Of a stretch of DNA of 43,219 nt, positions 1-8,513 are shown piece after piece. Source of the DNA: Clostridia bacterium. GTDB lineage: Bacteria > Bacillota > Clostridia > UBA1212 > UBA1255. Positions within the stretch are counted from its first letter, which is position 1. The number at the start of each line of letters is the position of its first letter. Location of the stretch: assembly GCA_017508875.1 (NCBI GenBank), contig JAFWQX010000010.1, positions 1 through 43,219 of the forward strand, given 5' to 3'. Below the pieces are notes generated by a model that made no database searches, was not told the origin of the DNA, and worked only from the letters and a program-made list of their open reading frames with translations. A program made the translations under genes and the position numbers.

Positions 1-132
1 ATAAAAGAGTGAGCCGTAAAAGCAGATATTTTATGCAAATTTTTCAAAGAAGCAAAAAGACGGCTTTGTGGGATAGATAAGTGCGTCGGAAGTTTCATAG
101 CACTACGACGGAAAACGAGACAGCGCGCAATT

Positions 133-151
133 GGTGCCTGTCCCCAGTTGC
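133..151 (+). repeat. 19-mer REP-like repeat, plus orientation
   Basis: Exact copy of GGTGCCTGTCCCCAGTTGC. It is followed by CATGCAGTTGCAT, so the last nine bases (CAGTTGCAT) recur and the second TTGCAT forms the -35 box of the gene downstream. In the first 130 bases I see no gene and no other recognisable feature. Confidence 0.9.
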
Positions 152-157
152 ATGCAG

Positions 158-186
158 TTGCATTTTGGGCCGCTTTTTGCTAAAAT
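158..186 (+). promoter_or_regulatory. Promoter of the GH99-like gene
   Basis: TTGCAT at 158-163, a 17-base spacer, then TAAAAT at 181-186. The predicted transcription start is near 193, about 75 bases before the start codon. The -35 hexamer comes from a duplicated tail of the upstream 19-mer repeat. Confidence 0.6.
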
Positions 187-267
187 AGCGGCACAGAAAA
201 AAAACAACTCAACAGGCGGAAGCAAAACGCAGAGTTGTCCACACACAGTCTCACAGAGGTGAAAAAA

Positions 268-2817
268 ATGAAAAGACACATTCCACTCCTACTGCTGCCG
301 GTAATACTGCTGGCTGCCGTTGTCCTTTTCAACACGACGTCCACCGTTTTTGCCGCGTACACGTTCCAGGCGTACGGCATCGGCGAACGCTCTCCTATAC
401 GCGTTGAAAACGATGCCGAGATGGGACAGCGCGTATGCGTGACCGAAGAAATTGTCGGATTCGGATTCAATATGCCCACGTGGAATACAGAGGATGCGGA
501 GGCAACGCTCGGCGTGTTCCAGTGGAAAAAGAATTACGACGAAACCGTCGAACAGGAGCCGTTATTCTCCAAACATTTCGAGTGCAGGGACAACGCGACG
601 AACCTTGTCAAATTTACGGATACGCCCCTTCCGGCAGGCGAATATCTCTTCCTCATATATGACACGGTCGGAACAGTCGGCTGCTACACGTTCCTCAGCA
701 ACGAAAAATCACTGGGCTTCTGCTACGCGAACGGCCTCGAACAGGAATGGGATATGGAACTGTCGATACTCTTCAAATCCCGCACCAAAAACCCCGTAAA
801 AGAATGCGAAAGCCAGGAAGGCTCGTACGTATCCGTAAAACCCCCGAAAGAATACGTTATCCCCGAAGACAGCCTCATATACACGCACGAAGTCATGCCG
901 GACACGTGGGTATTCACGGACGGCCTCGGCCGGACATCGCTAACGTACGATGACGTAGGCGGACCGAAAGACGAAAAAACCGTTGCCCTCTTCTACTGGA
1001 CTTGGCACAACACAAGCCGTTACGGCTCTTCGCCCGTAAACCTCCAGAAAGTATCCGAAGAACATCCGGAAGCGATTGCCGACTACAACGACCCGTTCTG
1101 GAAAACCGTCGGGACAGGCTACGTCTGGAACGAGTCGATCTACGGACATTACGTATCGGTTGACACCTGGGTACTCAGAAAACACGCCGAACTTCTGGCG
1201 AACGCCGGAATCGACACCATCTTTACGGACAATACCAACGGTACCGAGACCTGGCGCGAATCGTATATGAAAGTTTACGAAACGTGGTCGCAGGCAATGA
1301 AAGACGGCGTTAAAACTCCAAAAGTTTCGTTCATGCTCCCCTTCTCGGCTTCCGAGGAGGCGAGAACGCAGCTGAAAATGCTGTTCACAGACGTCTACAA
1401 GCCCAAAAAATTCCAGGAGCTCTGGTTCTACTGGGAAGGCAAGCCCATGCTCATGGCCTGGCCGGGCAAACTTCAGAGCTCAGAGCCGATGGAAAAGAAC
1501 ATCCAAAGCTACTTTACTTTCCGCCGCAACATTCCCGGCTATATCACGGAGGATTCTAAGACGATGTACGGCAGCTGGGGCTGGCTCTCTATGTACCCGC
1601 AGGCGTACTATTACGCTAACGAGGCGGATGCGCTGGCAAATAAGGTTGAACAGGTCACTGTAGGCGTCGCTCAGAACCACAACTATAAAACGCACACGTT
1701 GTCGGCAATGAACAATCCGTACAATGCGGGCCGTTCGTACACGCTTGACGAATCGCACCTCGGCGAAAAGGACAGTAAGTTGTACGGGTATAACTTCTCC
1801 GAGCAGTTCGATTATGCGCTTACGCTTGACCCGCGCGTCATATTTGTCACGGGCTGGAACGAACTGAGCGTCGGCCGCTACGAAGAATGGGGCGGCGTGA
1901 AGAACGCGTTCCCGGATCAGTTTAATGATGAGAACAGCCGCGATATCGAGCCGTCAAGGGGTGATCTTAAAGATCATTACTATTACCTGCTTGTTAATTA
2001 CGTGCGCAAATACAAGGGCGTGCGTCCGATACCCGATCCGAGCGATCCGATCACGATCGATCTCAGCGCGGGGCAGGACGTATGGCAGAACGTTGCGCCT
2101 TACTACGCCGCCTATATCGGCAATACCGGTGACCGTGATGCGCTTGGGTACGGTAAGATCCACTATACGGAGGCTTCGGGCCGCAATGACATAATAGGTG
2201 CGCAGATTGCCCGCGACAATGACTATTTGTATTTCCGCGTCGAGTGCAAGGACAATATCACGCCTTACACCGATAAACTCTGGATGAATCTGCTGATCGA
2301 TTCGGATCAGGAAAACAGCGGCTGGAATTCGTTCGATTTCGTTGTCAACAAATCTCCCGCTTCTGCTTCGACGGTCGTGCTTGAGCGCTTCACCGGCAGC
2401 GGATATGGTACGGAAAAAGTTGCCGACTGCGAGTATGCTGTCGACGGCCGTTATATGACGGTCAAGGTCAGCAAGTCTGATATTGGCGTTTCCGGAGATA
2501 AGTACACGGTCAATTTCTCCTGGACGGACAACGTTCATGACGTTGACGATGCCGGTACCGCTGATGCCGACGGGAATCTGGTGTACAATTCGTTCTCCGG
2601 CGATATTATGGAGTTCTACGTGTCCGGCGACGTTGCCCCCGGCGGCCGTTTTAAGTATTCTTACGCGGTCGGTCAGGAGAAGAGCGTGGATCCGAACGAC
2701 GGCAACAAGTCCGGTGTTAACTGGCTCATTATCGTTATTCCGGTCGTGCTGGCTCTGGGTGCTCTGACTGCCGCGATCGTCGTTGTTTCAAAGTCCAAAA
2801 AGAGTAAGGCGGCTTGA
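268..2817 (+). CDS. Secreted, membrane-anchored GH99/WbsX-like glycoside hydrolase with C-terminal CBM9/DOMON-like domain
   Basis: Protein of 849 residues. I chose ATG 268 because GAGGTG precedes it and a signal peptide (MKRH plus a hydrophobic run to VFAA, about residue 30) follows at once; an upstream TTG would add 11 residues. The central part resembles the GH99/WbsX-type TIM barrel: a FYWTWH strand, DTWVLRKHAELLANAGIDTIFTD, and VTGWNE ending at Glu532, followed by DIEP and a YYYLLVNYVRKYKG helix. WNE then EP is the family's signature; Glu532 as a catalytic residue is inference. From about residue 615 a beta-rich module (ARDNDYLYFRVECKD, WMNLLIDSD) resembles CBM9/DOMON carbohydrate-binding folds. 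The end is a transmembrane helix (LIIVIPVVLALGALTAAIVVV) and a lysine-rich tail, so the enzyme should sit outside the cell, held by its C terminus. A lipoprotein paralogue lies at 8841-10781. The glycan substrate cannot be read. Confidence 0.8.
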   Translation: MKRHIPLLLLPVILLAAVVLFNTTSTVFAAYTFQAYGIGERSPIRVENDAEMGQRVCVTEEIVGFGFNMPTWNTEDAEATLGVFQWKKNYDETVEQEPLFSKHFECRDNATNLVKFTDTPLPAGEYLFLIYDTVGTVGCYTFLSNEKSLGFCYANGLEQEWDMELSILFKSRTKNPVKECESQEGSYVSVKPPKEYVIPEDSLIYTHEVMPDTWVFTDGLGRTSLTYDDVGGPKDEKTVALFYWTWHNTSRYGSSPVNLQKVSEEHPEAIADYNDPFWKTVGTGYVWNESIYGHYVSVDTWVLRKHAELLANAGIDTIFTDNTNGTETWRESYMKVYETWSQAMKDGVKTPKVSFMLPFSASEEARTQLKMLFTDVYKPKKFQELWFYWEGKPMLMAWPGKLQSSEPMEKNIQSYFTFRRNIPGYITEDSKTMYGSWGWLSMYPQAYYYANEADALANKVEQVTVGVAQNHNYKTHTLSAMNNPYNAGRSYTLDESHLGEKDSKLYGYNFSEQFDYALTLDPRVIFVTGWNELSVGRYEEWGGVKNAFPDQFNDENSRDIEPSRGDLKDHYYYLLVNYVRKYKGVRPIPDPSDPITIDLSAGQDVWQNVAPYYAAYIGNTGDRDALGYGKIHYTEASGRNDIIGAQIARDNDYLYFRVECKDNITPYTDKLWMNLLIDSDQENSGWNSFDFVVNKSPASASTVVLERFTGSGYGTEKVADCEYAVDGRYMTVKVSKSDIGVSGDKYTVNFSWTDNVHDVDDAGTADADGNLVYNSFSGDIMEFYVSGDVAPGGRFKYSYAVGQEKSVDPNDGNKSGVNWLIIVIPVVLALGALTAAIVVVSKSKKSKAA

Positions 2818-2907
2818 GTTCAGACCTTCTTGCTCGGACAATATTTTGGGCTTTATTTAGTCTTAATTAGTATTAGTCTTAATCAAATCTGTATGATTTT
2901 TTTCAGC

Positions 2908-2939
2908 CAGCCGGCTCCCGCCCGGCCGGCTGTTTTTTT
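2908..2939 (+). terminator. Rho-independent terminator
   Basis: Stem CAGCCGGC (2908-2915) pairs with GCCGGCTG (2925-2932), followed by seven T. It ends the GH99-like transcript about 90 bases after the stop codon. Confidence 0.85.
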
Positions 2940-2956
2940 ACGCAACACGCAACTGC

Positions 2957-3185
2957 GCAACTGGGGACAGGCACCATTTCCGCGTGCACCATTTCCGGCT
3001 GACGCAACAGGGGACGCAACAGGGGACAGGCACCATTTTTACGAGATTTTGGATTTTTTGCCAAAAGCGGCGGTACCAAAGCAAAAATTCGACATGAATC
3101 GTGAAAATGGTGCCTGTCCCCAGTTGCATACGGCTCGAAAAAGCTTCAGTAGCCGTATCCGGAAATGGTGCCTGTCCCCAGTTGC
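2957..3185. repeat. Cluster of four 19-mer repeats in inverted arrangement
   Basis: Copies at 2957-2975 (minus), 3016-3034 (minus, T to A variant), 3109-3127 (plus) and 3167-3185 (plus). The inner pair 3016-3127 is a 112-bp unit, the same length as the unit at 18669-18780. Fragments of the repeat (GCAACAGGGGAC, GTGCACCATTTCCG) lie between. The outermost plus copy abuts the promoter of the polymerase gene. Confidence 0.85.
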
Positions 3186-3196
3186 GCAGTTGCGTG

Positions 3197-3225
3197 TTGC
3201 AATCCTGGAAAAGAAGGAGTATAAT
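3197..3225 (+). promoter_or_regulatory. Promoter of the polymerase/YolD operon
   Basis: TTGCAA at 3197-3202, 17 bases, TATAAT at 3220-3225. It starts 12 bases after the end of a 19-mer repeat whose GTTGC tail is echoed twice before the -35. No LexA-type or other operator is obvious. Confidence 0.65.
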
Positions 3226-3276
3226 CAAAACAGGACAAATTGTCCGCGATAGGCCTTGACCGCGGCGGGAAGGAGC

Positions 3277-4683
3277 ATGCAGAAATTGGAAAACACGTAC
3301 ATTTGTATTGACCTTAAATCGTATTATGCATCGGTAGAATGCGTACACCGCGGACTTGACCCGCTCAAAACAAACCTGCTCGTTGCCGACGAAACACGCT
3401 CAGATCAGACGATATGCCTTGCCGTCTCCCCTTCTTTAAAAGCGATCGGCGTACCGGCGAGGCCGCGCCTTTTCGAAGCAAAACAAAAGATACACGAATA
3501 CGAATGCGCGAATCGCACACGCGTTGACTACATCATCGCCACCCCGCGCATGGCCGAATACGAGCGGATCTCTGCGCAAATATACTCTATATACCTCAGA
3601 TACGCCGCACCGGACGACATACACGTTTATTCGATCGACGAATGCTTCATCGACTGCACCGGGTATCTGCATCTCTACACAAAAAAAGCCGCCGAACTTA
3701 ACGTTCACCCCGCCCGACTGATGACGGTGACAATAATACGCGACGTGCTGCGGACAACGGGCATAACGGCTACTGCGGGCATAGGTACGAATCTGTACCT
3801 CGCAAAAATAGCAATGGATATCGTCGCAAAAAAATCGCCACCGGACAATGACGGCGTGCGTATCGCGGAACTTAACGAGGATTCGTACAAATATCTGCTT
3901 TGGGAACACCGTCCGCTAACCGATTTCTGGCAGATCGGTCCGGGAAAAGCGCGCCGCCTGAACAACGCATATATGTTCACAATGGGAGACATTGCCGAAA
4001 GGTCACAATGGGACGAAGAATTCTTCTACAAAACATTCGGAATTGACGGAGAAATAATAATTGACCACGCCTGGGGCATTGAGCCGGTAACGATGCGCGA
4101 CATAAAAACATATAAAACCGATGAACACAGCCTCTCAAACGGGCAAGTATTGCCGCGGCCGTACAAATACGGCGAAGCAAGGCTCGTTTTCGCAGAAATG
4201 ACCGAGGTGCTTTGTATGGATATGTTTGCCAAAAACCTCATATCCGACCGTTTCAGCTGGTGGGCGTCGTACGACTATAAAAGTATGGAAACGGTGCCGG
4301 AATACGACGGACCCCTCAGTATCGACTTCTACGGGCGCATCCATCCGAAACACAGCGCGGGACGGATCCGGCTGCCGGAAGCGACGAACACGATCCGCGA
4401 CGTAGAGGCACCGCTGCTTGCCCAGTTCGACGCAAAAACCGACCACCGGTTACTGTACAGGAAGCTCGGCATATGCGCCGGTGACGTAAAAGAAGATACG
4501 GGGACGTTTTGCTTGAATATGTTCATCGACCGCGAGGCGCAGGAGCGCGACAGGAACCTTTTAGGTGCGATGCTGCGCGTGCGTGAAAAGTACGGTGCAA
4601 ACGCGCTTTTCAAGGGCAGGGATATGCTTGAGGGGGCAACGACTTTAGAACGTAATTCTCAGATCGGAGGCCACCGTGCATGA
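3277..4683 (+). CDS. Y-family DNA polymerase (UmuC/UvrX-type lesion bypass)
   Basis: Protein of 468 residues from ATG 3277; GGGAAGGAG lies only one or two bases before it, so the TTG at 3256 is an alternative start. The N terminus has the Y-family first catalytic strand (CIDLKSYYASVEC, first metal-binding Asp), then a stretch typical of UvrX/YqjW-like polymerases (LLVADETRSDQTICLAVSPSLK). The second catalytic element is YSIDECFIDCTGYL (Asp-Glu pair). ATAGIGTNLYLAKIAMD is the palm/fingers motif, and FWQIGPGKARRL is the helix-hairpin-helix region that binds DNA. The family copies past damaged bases with low fidelity. The next gene overlaps its stop by four bases and encodes a YolD-like protein, the usual partner in Firmicutes, so translation is probably coupled. 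Confidence 0.88.
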   Translation: MQKLENTYICIDLKSYYASVECVHRGLDPLKTNLLVADETRSDQTICLAVSPSLKAIGVPARPRLFEAKQKIHEYECANRTRVDYIIATPRMAEYERISAQIYSIYLRYAAPDDIHVYSIDECFIDCTGYLHLYTKKAAELNVHPARLMTVTIIRDVLRTTGITATAGIGTNLYLAKIAMDIVAKKSPPDNDGVRIAELNEDSYKYLLWEHRPLTDFWQIGPGKARRLNNAYMFTMGDIAERSQWDEEFFYKTFGIDGEIIIDHAWGIEPVTMRDIKTYKTDEHSLSNGQVLPRPYKYGEARLVFAEMTEVLCMDMFAKNLISDRFSWWASYDYKSMETVPEYDGPLSIDFYGRIHPKHSAGRIRLPEATNTIRDVEAPLLAQFDAKTDHRLLYRKLGICAGDVKEDTGTFCLNMFIDREAQERDRNLLGAMLRVREKYGANALFKGRDMLEGATTLERNSQIGGHRA

Positions 4684-5213
4684 ATACCGTCTCCGCTGCC
4701 TGTATTGCCACAGTAGGGTCTATGCCCGTGCCGCCGGGGTTCAAATATATGAACGTGCTGCACGCGGGCAGGCCCCGTCACGGCCGTTTTGATGAGTTTT
4801 CGTTGAAACATCCTAAAATGGACGTCGGACACCGGGCAAAAATTTTCGCGCCATTCGACGCGCTTCGCGGTTTCAGCGAGGCGGTCAATGCAAAGGACGA
4901 GCAGTATGTCGAAAAGGCCGAGCTTTCGCAGGACAGGCTCGATGCGGTCAATGAGTGTCTTATTATGCTTTCGGCTGCGCTGCGCGGCAATGAATCGTCC
5001 GCCGCCTCATCTGATGTCGTCAATATTACCGTTTCAGTTACTTTCTTTGTTCCATGTCGCGATCCTAATAATGATGCCTTCGGCCGCGCCGGTCAATATC
5101 GCACCGTCCGCGGTCCGCTTTGTGCTGTTGACGGCGAAATTTCCCGGTCAATTATTGTCGGAGGTATGAGGATTGCTTTTGAGAATATTCGCGAAATTAA
5201 GATCCAATTTTAA
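4680..5213 (+). CDS. YolD-like protein
   Basis: Protein of 177 residues starting in an ATGA overlap with the polymerase stop. The diagnostic stretch is HRAKIFAPFDALRGFSEAV (about residues 51-69), which matches the YolD-like signature (RAKxFxPFDALxGF). A helical segment (QYVEKAELSQDRLDAVNECLIMLSAAL) follows, and the C-terminal half is beta-rich. YolD-like proteins are commonly encoded next to UvrX/DinB-type polymerases and are thought to take part in the damage response; the biochemical role is not settled. The first 30 residues are unlike the family and may include a cysteine pair of no known meaning. T-ending codons are much commoner here than in the polymerase gene before it. Confidence 0.75.
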   Translation: MNTVSAACIATVGSMPVPPGFKYMNVLHAGRPRHGRFDEFSLKHPKMDVGHRAKIFAPFDALRGFSEAVNAKDEQYVEKAELSQDRLDAVNECLIMLSAALRGNESSAASSDVVNITVSVTFFVPCRDPNNDAFGRAGQYRTVRGPLCAVDGEISRSIIVGGMRIAFENIREIKIQF

Positions 5214-5217
5214 CTAC

Positions 5218-5276
5218 GCAACTGGGGACAGGCACCAGTGTGCAACTGGGGACATGTGCAACTGGGGACAGGCACC
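5218..5276 (-). repeat. Two and a half 19-mer repeats, minus orientation
   Basis: Full copies at 5218-5236 and 5258-5276 with a truncated copy (GCAACTGGGGACA) at 5242-5254. They start five bases after the YolD-like stop codon. Confidence 0.9.
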
Positions 5277-5370
5277 AGTTCTAAATGTTTCGGAGCGTAA
5301 CAACATATTATGGCTTTTTTGCAAAGCGATTGGGCAGTATTAAGCTCTGCTCTTTGTCGTAGAATAAATG

Positions 5371-5410
5371 TCAGGAAAAATCCGGAAATATTATTGGTGT
5401 TTCGGAAATA
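5371..5410. repeat. Short 10-bp-period array, CGGAAATA type
   Basis: Four decamers in register, with GGAAA, GGAAA, TGGTG and GGAAA at ten-base steps. The sequence between 5277 and 5507 otherwise shows no gene. See the longer arrays at 7446, 21881 and 31812. Confidence 0.6.
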
Positions 5411-5507
5411 ATTGAAAAAATGCACATTATTACATCAAAGGCATTACTATCGACTGTTGACTGAAACAATCCTGACTCAGTGAGTACTCTCTGAAATCTT
5501 GTAAAAC

Positions 5508-5551
5508 GGTACCTGTCCCCAGTTGCATTCAGCACAAAAATAGTATATGAT
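5508..5551 (+). promoter_or_regulatory. 19-mer repeat variant fused to the tRNA-Leu promoter
   Basis: GGTACCTGTCCCCAGTTGC at 5508-5526 is a one-base variant of the repeat. Its last bases plus AT form the -35 box TTGCAT (5523-5528). A 17-base spacer and TATGAT (5546-5551) follow, 40 bases before the tRNA 5' end. Confidence 0.6.
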
Positions 5552-5591
5552 ACCTTCATCGTCTGAAACAGTGCAGACGATTTGATCAGGT

Positions 5592-5673
5592 GCGGATATG
5601 GTGGAACTGGCAGACACGCCGGATTTAGGTTCCGGTGCCGCAAGGTATACAGGTTCAAGTCCTGCTATCCGCA
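5592..5673 (+). tRNA. tRNA-Leu (anticodon UAG)
   Basis: Acceptor strands GCGGATA (5592-5598) and TATCCGC (5666-5672), discriminator A at 5673. The anticodon arm is CCGGA, loop TTTAGGT (anticodon TAG), TCCGG. A long variable arm (GCCGCAAGGTAT) marks a class II leucine tRNA; the T arm carries GGTTCAAGTCC. CCA is not encoded and must be added after transcription. Confidence 0.95.
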
Positions 5674-5677
5674 TCGT

Positions 5678-5722
5678 AAAAAACCGAATTCTTTGCTAAA
5701 CAGCTTGGAATTCGGTTTTTTT
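5678..5722 (+). terminator. Terminator of tRNA-Leu
   Basis: AAACCGAATTC (5681-5691) pairs with GAATTCGGTTT (from 5708), then a run of T to 5722. It begins just after the tRNA 3' end. Confidence 0.85.
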
Positions 5723-5737
5723 GATTTAGATAAATAT

Positions 5738-5872
5738 GCAACTGGACAGGCAACTGGGGACAGGCACCAGATGTTCGCGAAACTTAATGCGTTTATTACG
5801 AATCCGGTGCCTGTCCCCAGTTGCATGTATTACGAATCCGGTGCCTGTCCCCAGTTGCCTGTCCCCAGTTGC
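5738..5872. repeat. REPIN-like 75-bp unit plus tandem 19-mer copies
   Basis: A truncated minus copy (from 5738) is followed by an inverted pair 5750-5768 (minus) and 5806-5824 (plus) that makes a 75-bp unit with a 37-bp spacer. A second plus copy at 5840-5858 lies 34 bases on, and a partial one (CCTGTCCCCAGTTGC) ends at 5872. The spacer resembles that of the 8645-8718 unit. Confidence 0.9.
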
Positions 5873-5885
5873 ATATCGTTACCCG

Positions 5886-5914
5886 TTGCCCGATATAAAA
5901 AAAAGTGGTATTAT
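5886..5914 (+). promoter_or_regulatory. Promoter of the DUF5050-like gene
   Basis: TTGCCC at 5886-5891, 17 bases, TATTAT at 5909-5914, about 60 bases before the ATG and 13 bases after the last repeat fragment. Confidence 0.5.
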
Positions 5915-5974
5915 ATCGCCAGCGATCTGAAAACAGCACTTGACCGCAACGACTCAGAAAGGCAGGCACTTAAT

Positions 5975-7276
5975 ATGGCGAAAAACAATAAAAAAGCAAA
6001 ATCAAAATATAAATTCACAGCAATGGATTACATCACAATTGGATTCACTGCCGTAATTGTCATCATCATGGTCGTTTTTCTGCTAAAAGCCCTCAAGCCC
6101 GAATGGTTCGAAAAGAAAAACAAAAGCGACACCACGCCTGCGGCGACGCAGCAAAACACAGATCCGCAAGCAACAGAAAACACACCCGTTGACCAGCCCA
6201 CCGAAGCCCCGTTTTATTCCGGCATCGGAAACACCTACGGAAACATGTCCAACAACGCAGCCGCGGCGGAAATTGACGACCGCCTATATTATGTTGACAC
6301 GGAAGAGTCCGGAAAGGCCGCATTGAAAGTTGACGACGGCGAAAAAACACGTGTGCTTGTCGGCGGAGAAGCGGCAATCAGCTGCGTCAACGTTATTAAG
6401 GATCCGTTTACGTACGCGGACGTTGCGGGAAGCGTGGCGTATAAAATTATGTTTCTTGATGGCAGCGGCAATATATGCGCGGTTACTGACGGACCGTTCC
6501 CTTCCGGCGATGATTCCGACGTTTCTGAAGGAGACGCGACTGTAACAGAGAAGAAAACAATTGCCGACGGTCGATTCAGGTCGTTCGTCAGCGTTGGCGC
6601 ATATTTGTACGGCATTGACGCAGATGGCACGATCGTGAAGGTTTCGCTTGACGACGCCTCAAAGACCATACTTTCGAAGAACAAATACGAGGCGTTTTGC
6701 GTGTATTTCGGTTCGATCTACGCGCTTTGTTCGGATGGTGATCTGTACGTGCTGACAACTTCGGCGAGACCGGCGGGCGGCGATGACGCAGCGGAAGGCC
6801 AAAGTGGTGACAACGATGCGGTTCCGGGTGTCGATAAGTATGAGATGCTGATTGCCGAGGGGCAGTTCCGGACAATGTGTTTGTTCGACGACTGGATCTA
6901 TGGGGCAGGCGAAGAGGGCCTTGTCCGGTATGACGCCGACAATTACGGCCGCGATTCGCTGAGCGGGGCGTTTGCTCCGTTTGCGGTCAATGTTGATCGC
7001 AGGGGGATTTTTCTTCTTGTTGATGCTGCTGCATATAGTTCGGATGCTTCAGTGTCTTCTTCCGGGAGTTCTTCCGGAATCGTACTCCTCCAGACTTCAG
7101 CCAAAGACCTTCTTTTGGGCAAAACGCACCTGATCGGAACGATTCCTGCCGATTCCGTCACTTTTGCGCCAAATTCTTATAGAATAACGCTTTCCACCGA
7201 CCGTATCATTGTTTCGTCAACTGACGGTGGTTCTGTTTTTAATTTTGAATACGAAGGGAACGGCACAGTTTCATAA
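5975..7276 (+). CDS. Membrane-anchored extracytoplasmic protein, DUF5050-like beta-propeller
   Basis: Protein of 433 residues from ATG 5975 (AGAAAGG upstream). A longer open frame runs back through the tRNA and repeats and is not credible. Layout: lysine-rich cytoplasmic start (MAKNNKKAKSKYK), one transmembrane helix (ITIGFTAVIVIIMVVFLLKAL, about residues 20-40), a Thr/Pro/Gln/Asn-rich linker (TPAATQQNTDPQATENT), then repeating beta units. These have the shape LYYVDTEESG-ALKVDDG-, YLYGIDADGTIVKVSLDD and IYALCSDGDLYVL, which is the pattern of DUF5050-like propellers found on Clostridia surface proteins. The role is unknown; an extracytoplasmic binding or scaffold task is inference. T-ending codons rise strongly in the second half. 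Confidence 0.7.
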   Translation: MAKNNKKAKSKYKFTAMDYITIGFTAVIVIIMVVFLLKALKPEWFEKKNKSDTTPAATQQNTDPQATENTPVDQPTEAPFYSGIGNTYGNMSNNAAAAEIDDRLYYVDTEESGKAALKVDDGEKTRVLVGGEAAISCVNVIKDPFTYADVAGSVAYKIMFLDGSGNICAVTDGPFPSGDDSDVSEGDATVTEKKTIADGRFRSFVSVGAYLYGIDADGTIVKVSLDDASKTILSKNKYEAFCVYFGSIYALCSDGDLYVLTTSARPAGGDDAAEGQSGDNDAVPGVDKYEMLIAEGQFRTMCLFDDWIYGAGEEGLVRYDADNYGRDSLSGAFAPFAVNVDRRGIFLLVDAAAYSSDASVSSSGSSSGIVLLQTSAKDLLLGKTHLIGTIPADSVTFAPNSYRITLSTDRIIVSSTDGGSVFNFEYEGNGTVS

Positions 7277-7286
7277 TTTTGTACTC

Positions 7287-7375
7287 GCAACTGGGGACAG
7301 GCACCAATTTCAACTGGAACAGGCATTAATCTCAAAGATACACGTCAGTTGAAATTGGTGCCTGTCCCCAGTTGC
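7287..7375. repeat. REPIN-like unit with 30-bp perfect inverted arms
   Basis: Minus copy 7287-7305 and plus copy 7357-7375. The complementarity runs on beyond the 19-mer, so the perfect arms are 7287-7316 and 7346-7375 around a 29-base spacer. It lies between the DUF5050-like gene and the transposase gene. Confidence 0.9.
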
Positions 7376-7445
7376 GTATTCATCCAAAAACATGTCTGGC
7401 ATATGCTTCTTTTCCCTTTTCTCTTCATTTCCCACCTTTTCGTTT

Positions 7446-7507
7446 TTCGGAAAAATACGGAAATATTTGGTAATATTCGGAAAAATCGGAAATCTTCGGA
7501 AATATCG
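7446..7507. repeat. 10-bp-period array, CGGAAATA type
   Basis: Six to seven CGG/TGG-A/T units with G pairs at 7449, 7459, 7469 and 7479, one nine-base step, then ten again. It lies 60 bases before the transposase start and overlaps the region where its promoter should be (TTGACT at 7515-7520). Confidence 0.7.
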
Positions 7508-7569
7508 TAAATTGCTTGACTATTCCCAGAAAATATGGGATATTTGACCCGAAGCAGGAGGGATTTTGA

Positions 7570-8415
7570 ATGGGAAGAAAAGCGAGAAAAATGAGTTCAA
7601 CAGGCATTTATCATGTAATGCTCAGAGGCAACAATCGGGAGCAGGTCTTTTTTACAAACAGAGACGAAAACGTATTTCTTGCCATACTTGAACAACAAAA
7701 AGTAAAACATAATATGAAAATGTACAGTTATTGCCTGATGCCAAATCACGTCCATCTTGCCGTCAAAGAACCAGAAGAGGGACTTATTAGTAAATTTATG
7801 CATGGGCTCGAAACAGCATTTACCAAATGGTACAATACTGACCATGAAAAGAGCGGTCACGTATTTCAAGGCCGCTTTAAAAGCGAGCCCGTCGAAACAA
7901 ATGAATACCTTGCAAATCTCATCCGCTATATACACAACAACCCCGTAAAAGCGCACATATGCAGCCACCCGGGACATTTCAGGGCGAGCAGCTATATTCT
8001 GTATTTTACCGATGACCCCGGAATAATCGATCGTGACGACGTGTTTGAAATAATAACAAAAGAAGAATTCGCGGCATTTCATAACAAAGAACTTGACACC
8101 GACCAGCTTGAATTTATGGAAATGGAAGAAAACCTTCAACCTCGCGTAGTCAATGACAAAGCTCTCGAGATAATTAAAACGTTGTCAGGGTGCGAAAACG
8201 GGATGCGCCTTCTTGGACTCGGAATGGACAAGATCCGTGAGGTTTTCTGCGCTTGCCGGAAACGTGGTCTGTCATATAGACAAATTGGTGACTTTGTCAA
8301 AAAAGGGCGCAGCACTGTGCTTCGAATTGTAAATGGGACAACAAAGTCGGTGCAATTTTCGTCCGAATCGTCCGATTTATCTTCTACGCCTGTGTCAAAG
8401 TCACCTCCGTTATAG
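7570..8415 (+). CDS. REP-associated (RAYT-type) Y1 transposase
   Basis: Protein of 281 residues; GCAGGAGGG precedes ATG 7570. The N-terminal 150 residues are a Y1_Tnp (HUH) domain: YHVMLRGNN at the start, the metal-binding HUH triad NHVHL (His60, His62), FQGRFKSEPV, and YIHNNPVKA with the probable nucleophile Tyr120. RIRYIHxNPVKA-like stretches mark RAYTs rather than IS200/IS605 TnpA. A C-terminal extension of about 100 residues contains a helix-turn-helix-like segment (GLSYRQIGDFVKKGRSTVLRIV). RAYTs nick single-stranded DNA at REP hairpins and are thought to spread REP/REPIN sequences. Inverted pairs of the 19-mer lie on both sides of the gene (7287-7375, 8591-8783), which fits that role, though no cleavage specificity can be read from sequence. 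Confidence 0.85.
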   Translation: MGRKARKMSSTGIYHVMLRGNNREQVFFTNRDENVFLAILEQQKVKHNMKMYSYCLMPNHVHLAVKEPEEGLISKFMHGLETAFTKWYNTDHEKSGHVFQGRFKSEPVETNEYLANLIRYIHNNPVKAHICSHPGHFRASSYILYFTDDPGIIDRDDVFEIITKEEFAAFHNKELDTDQLEFMEMEENLQPRVVNDKALEIIKTLSGCENGMRLLGLGMDKIREVFCACRKRGLSYRQIGDFVKKGRSTVLRIVNGTTKSVQFSSESSDLSSTPVSKSPPL

Positions 8416-8513
8416 TTGAATTTTTTAGAGGTCAATTTCACTTTTTTGAAAAACAGAAATAGTAATCTTTAGATCCTCATTTGCAATAGTCAATGTGGCT
8501 AGTTTTTTGCGCC

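Noticed and set aside
2830..3348. Open frames on both strands in the gap before the polymerase gene
   Set aside because: They cross a terminator and four 19-mer repeats; the peptides are repeat-derived (PVAQLRVA and similar).
5582..5974. N-terminal extension of the DUF5050-like gene through tRNA-Leu and the repeats
   Set aside because: The frame reads through a tRNA, its terminator and REP-like repeats. A start with a signal-anchor follows at 5975.
7570..8415. IS200/IS605 insertion sequence
   Set aside because: No TnpB partner and no element-type ends directly next to the gene; motifs and flanking repeats fit a RAYT better.
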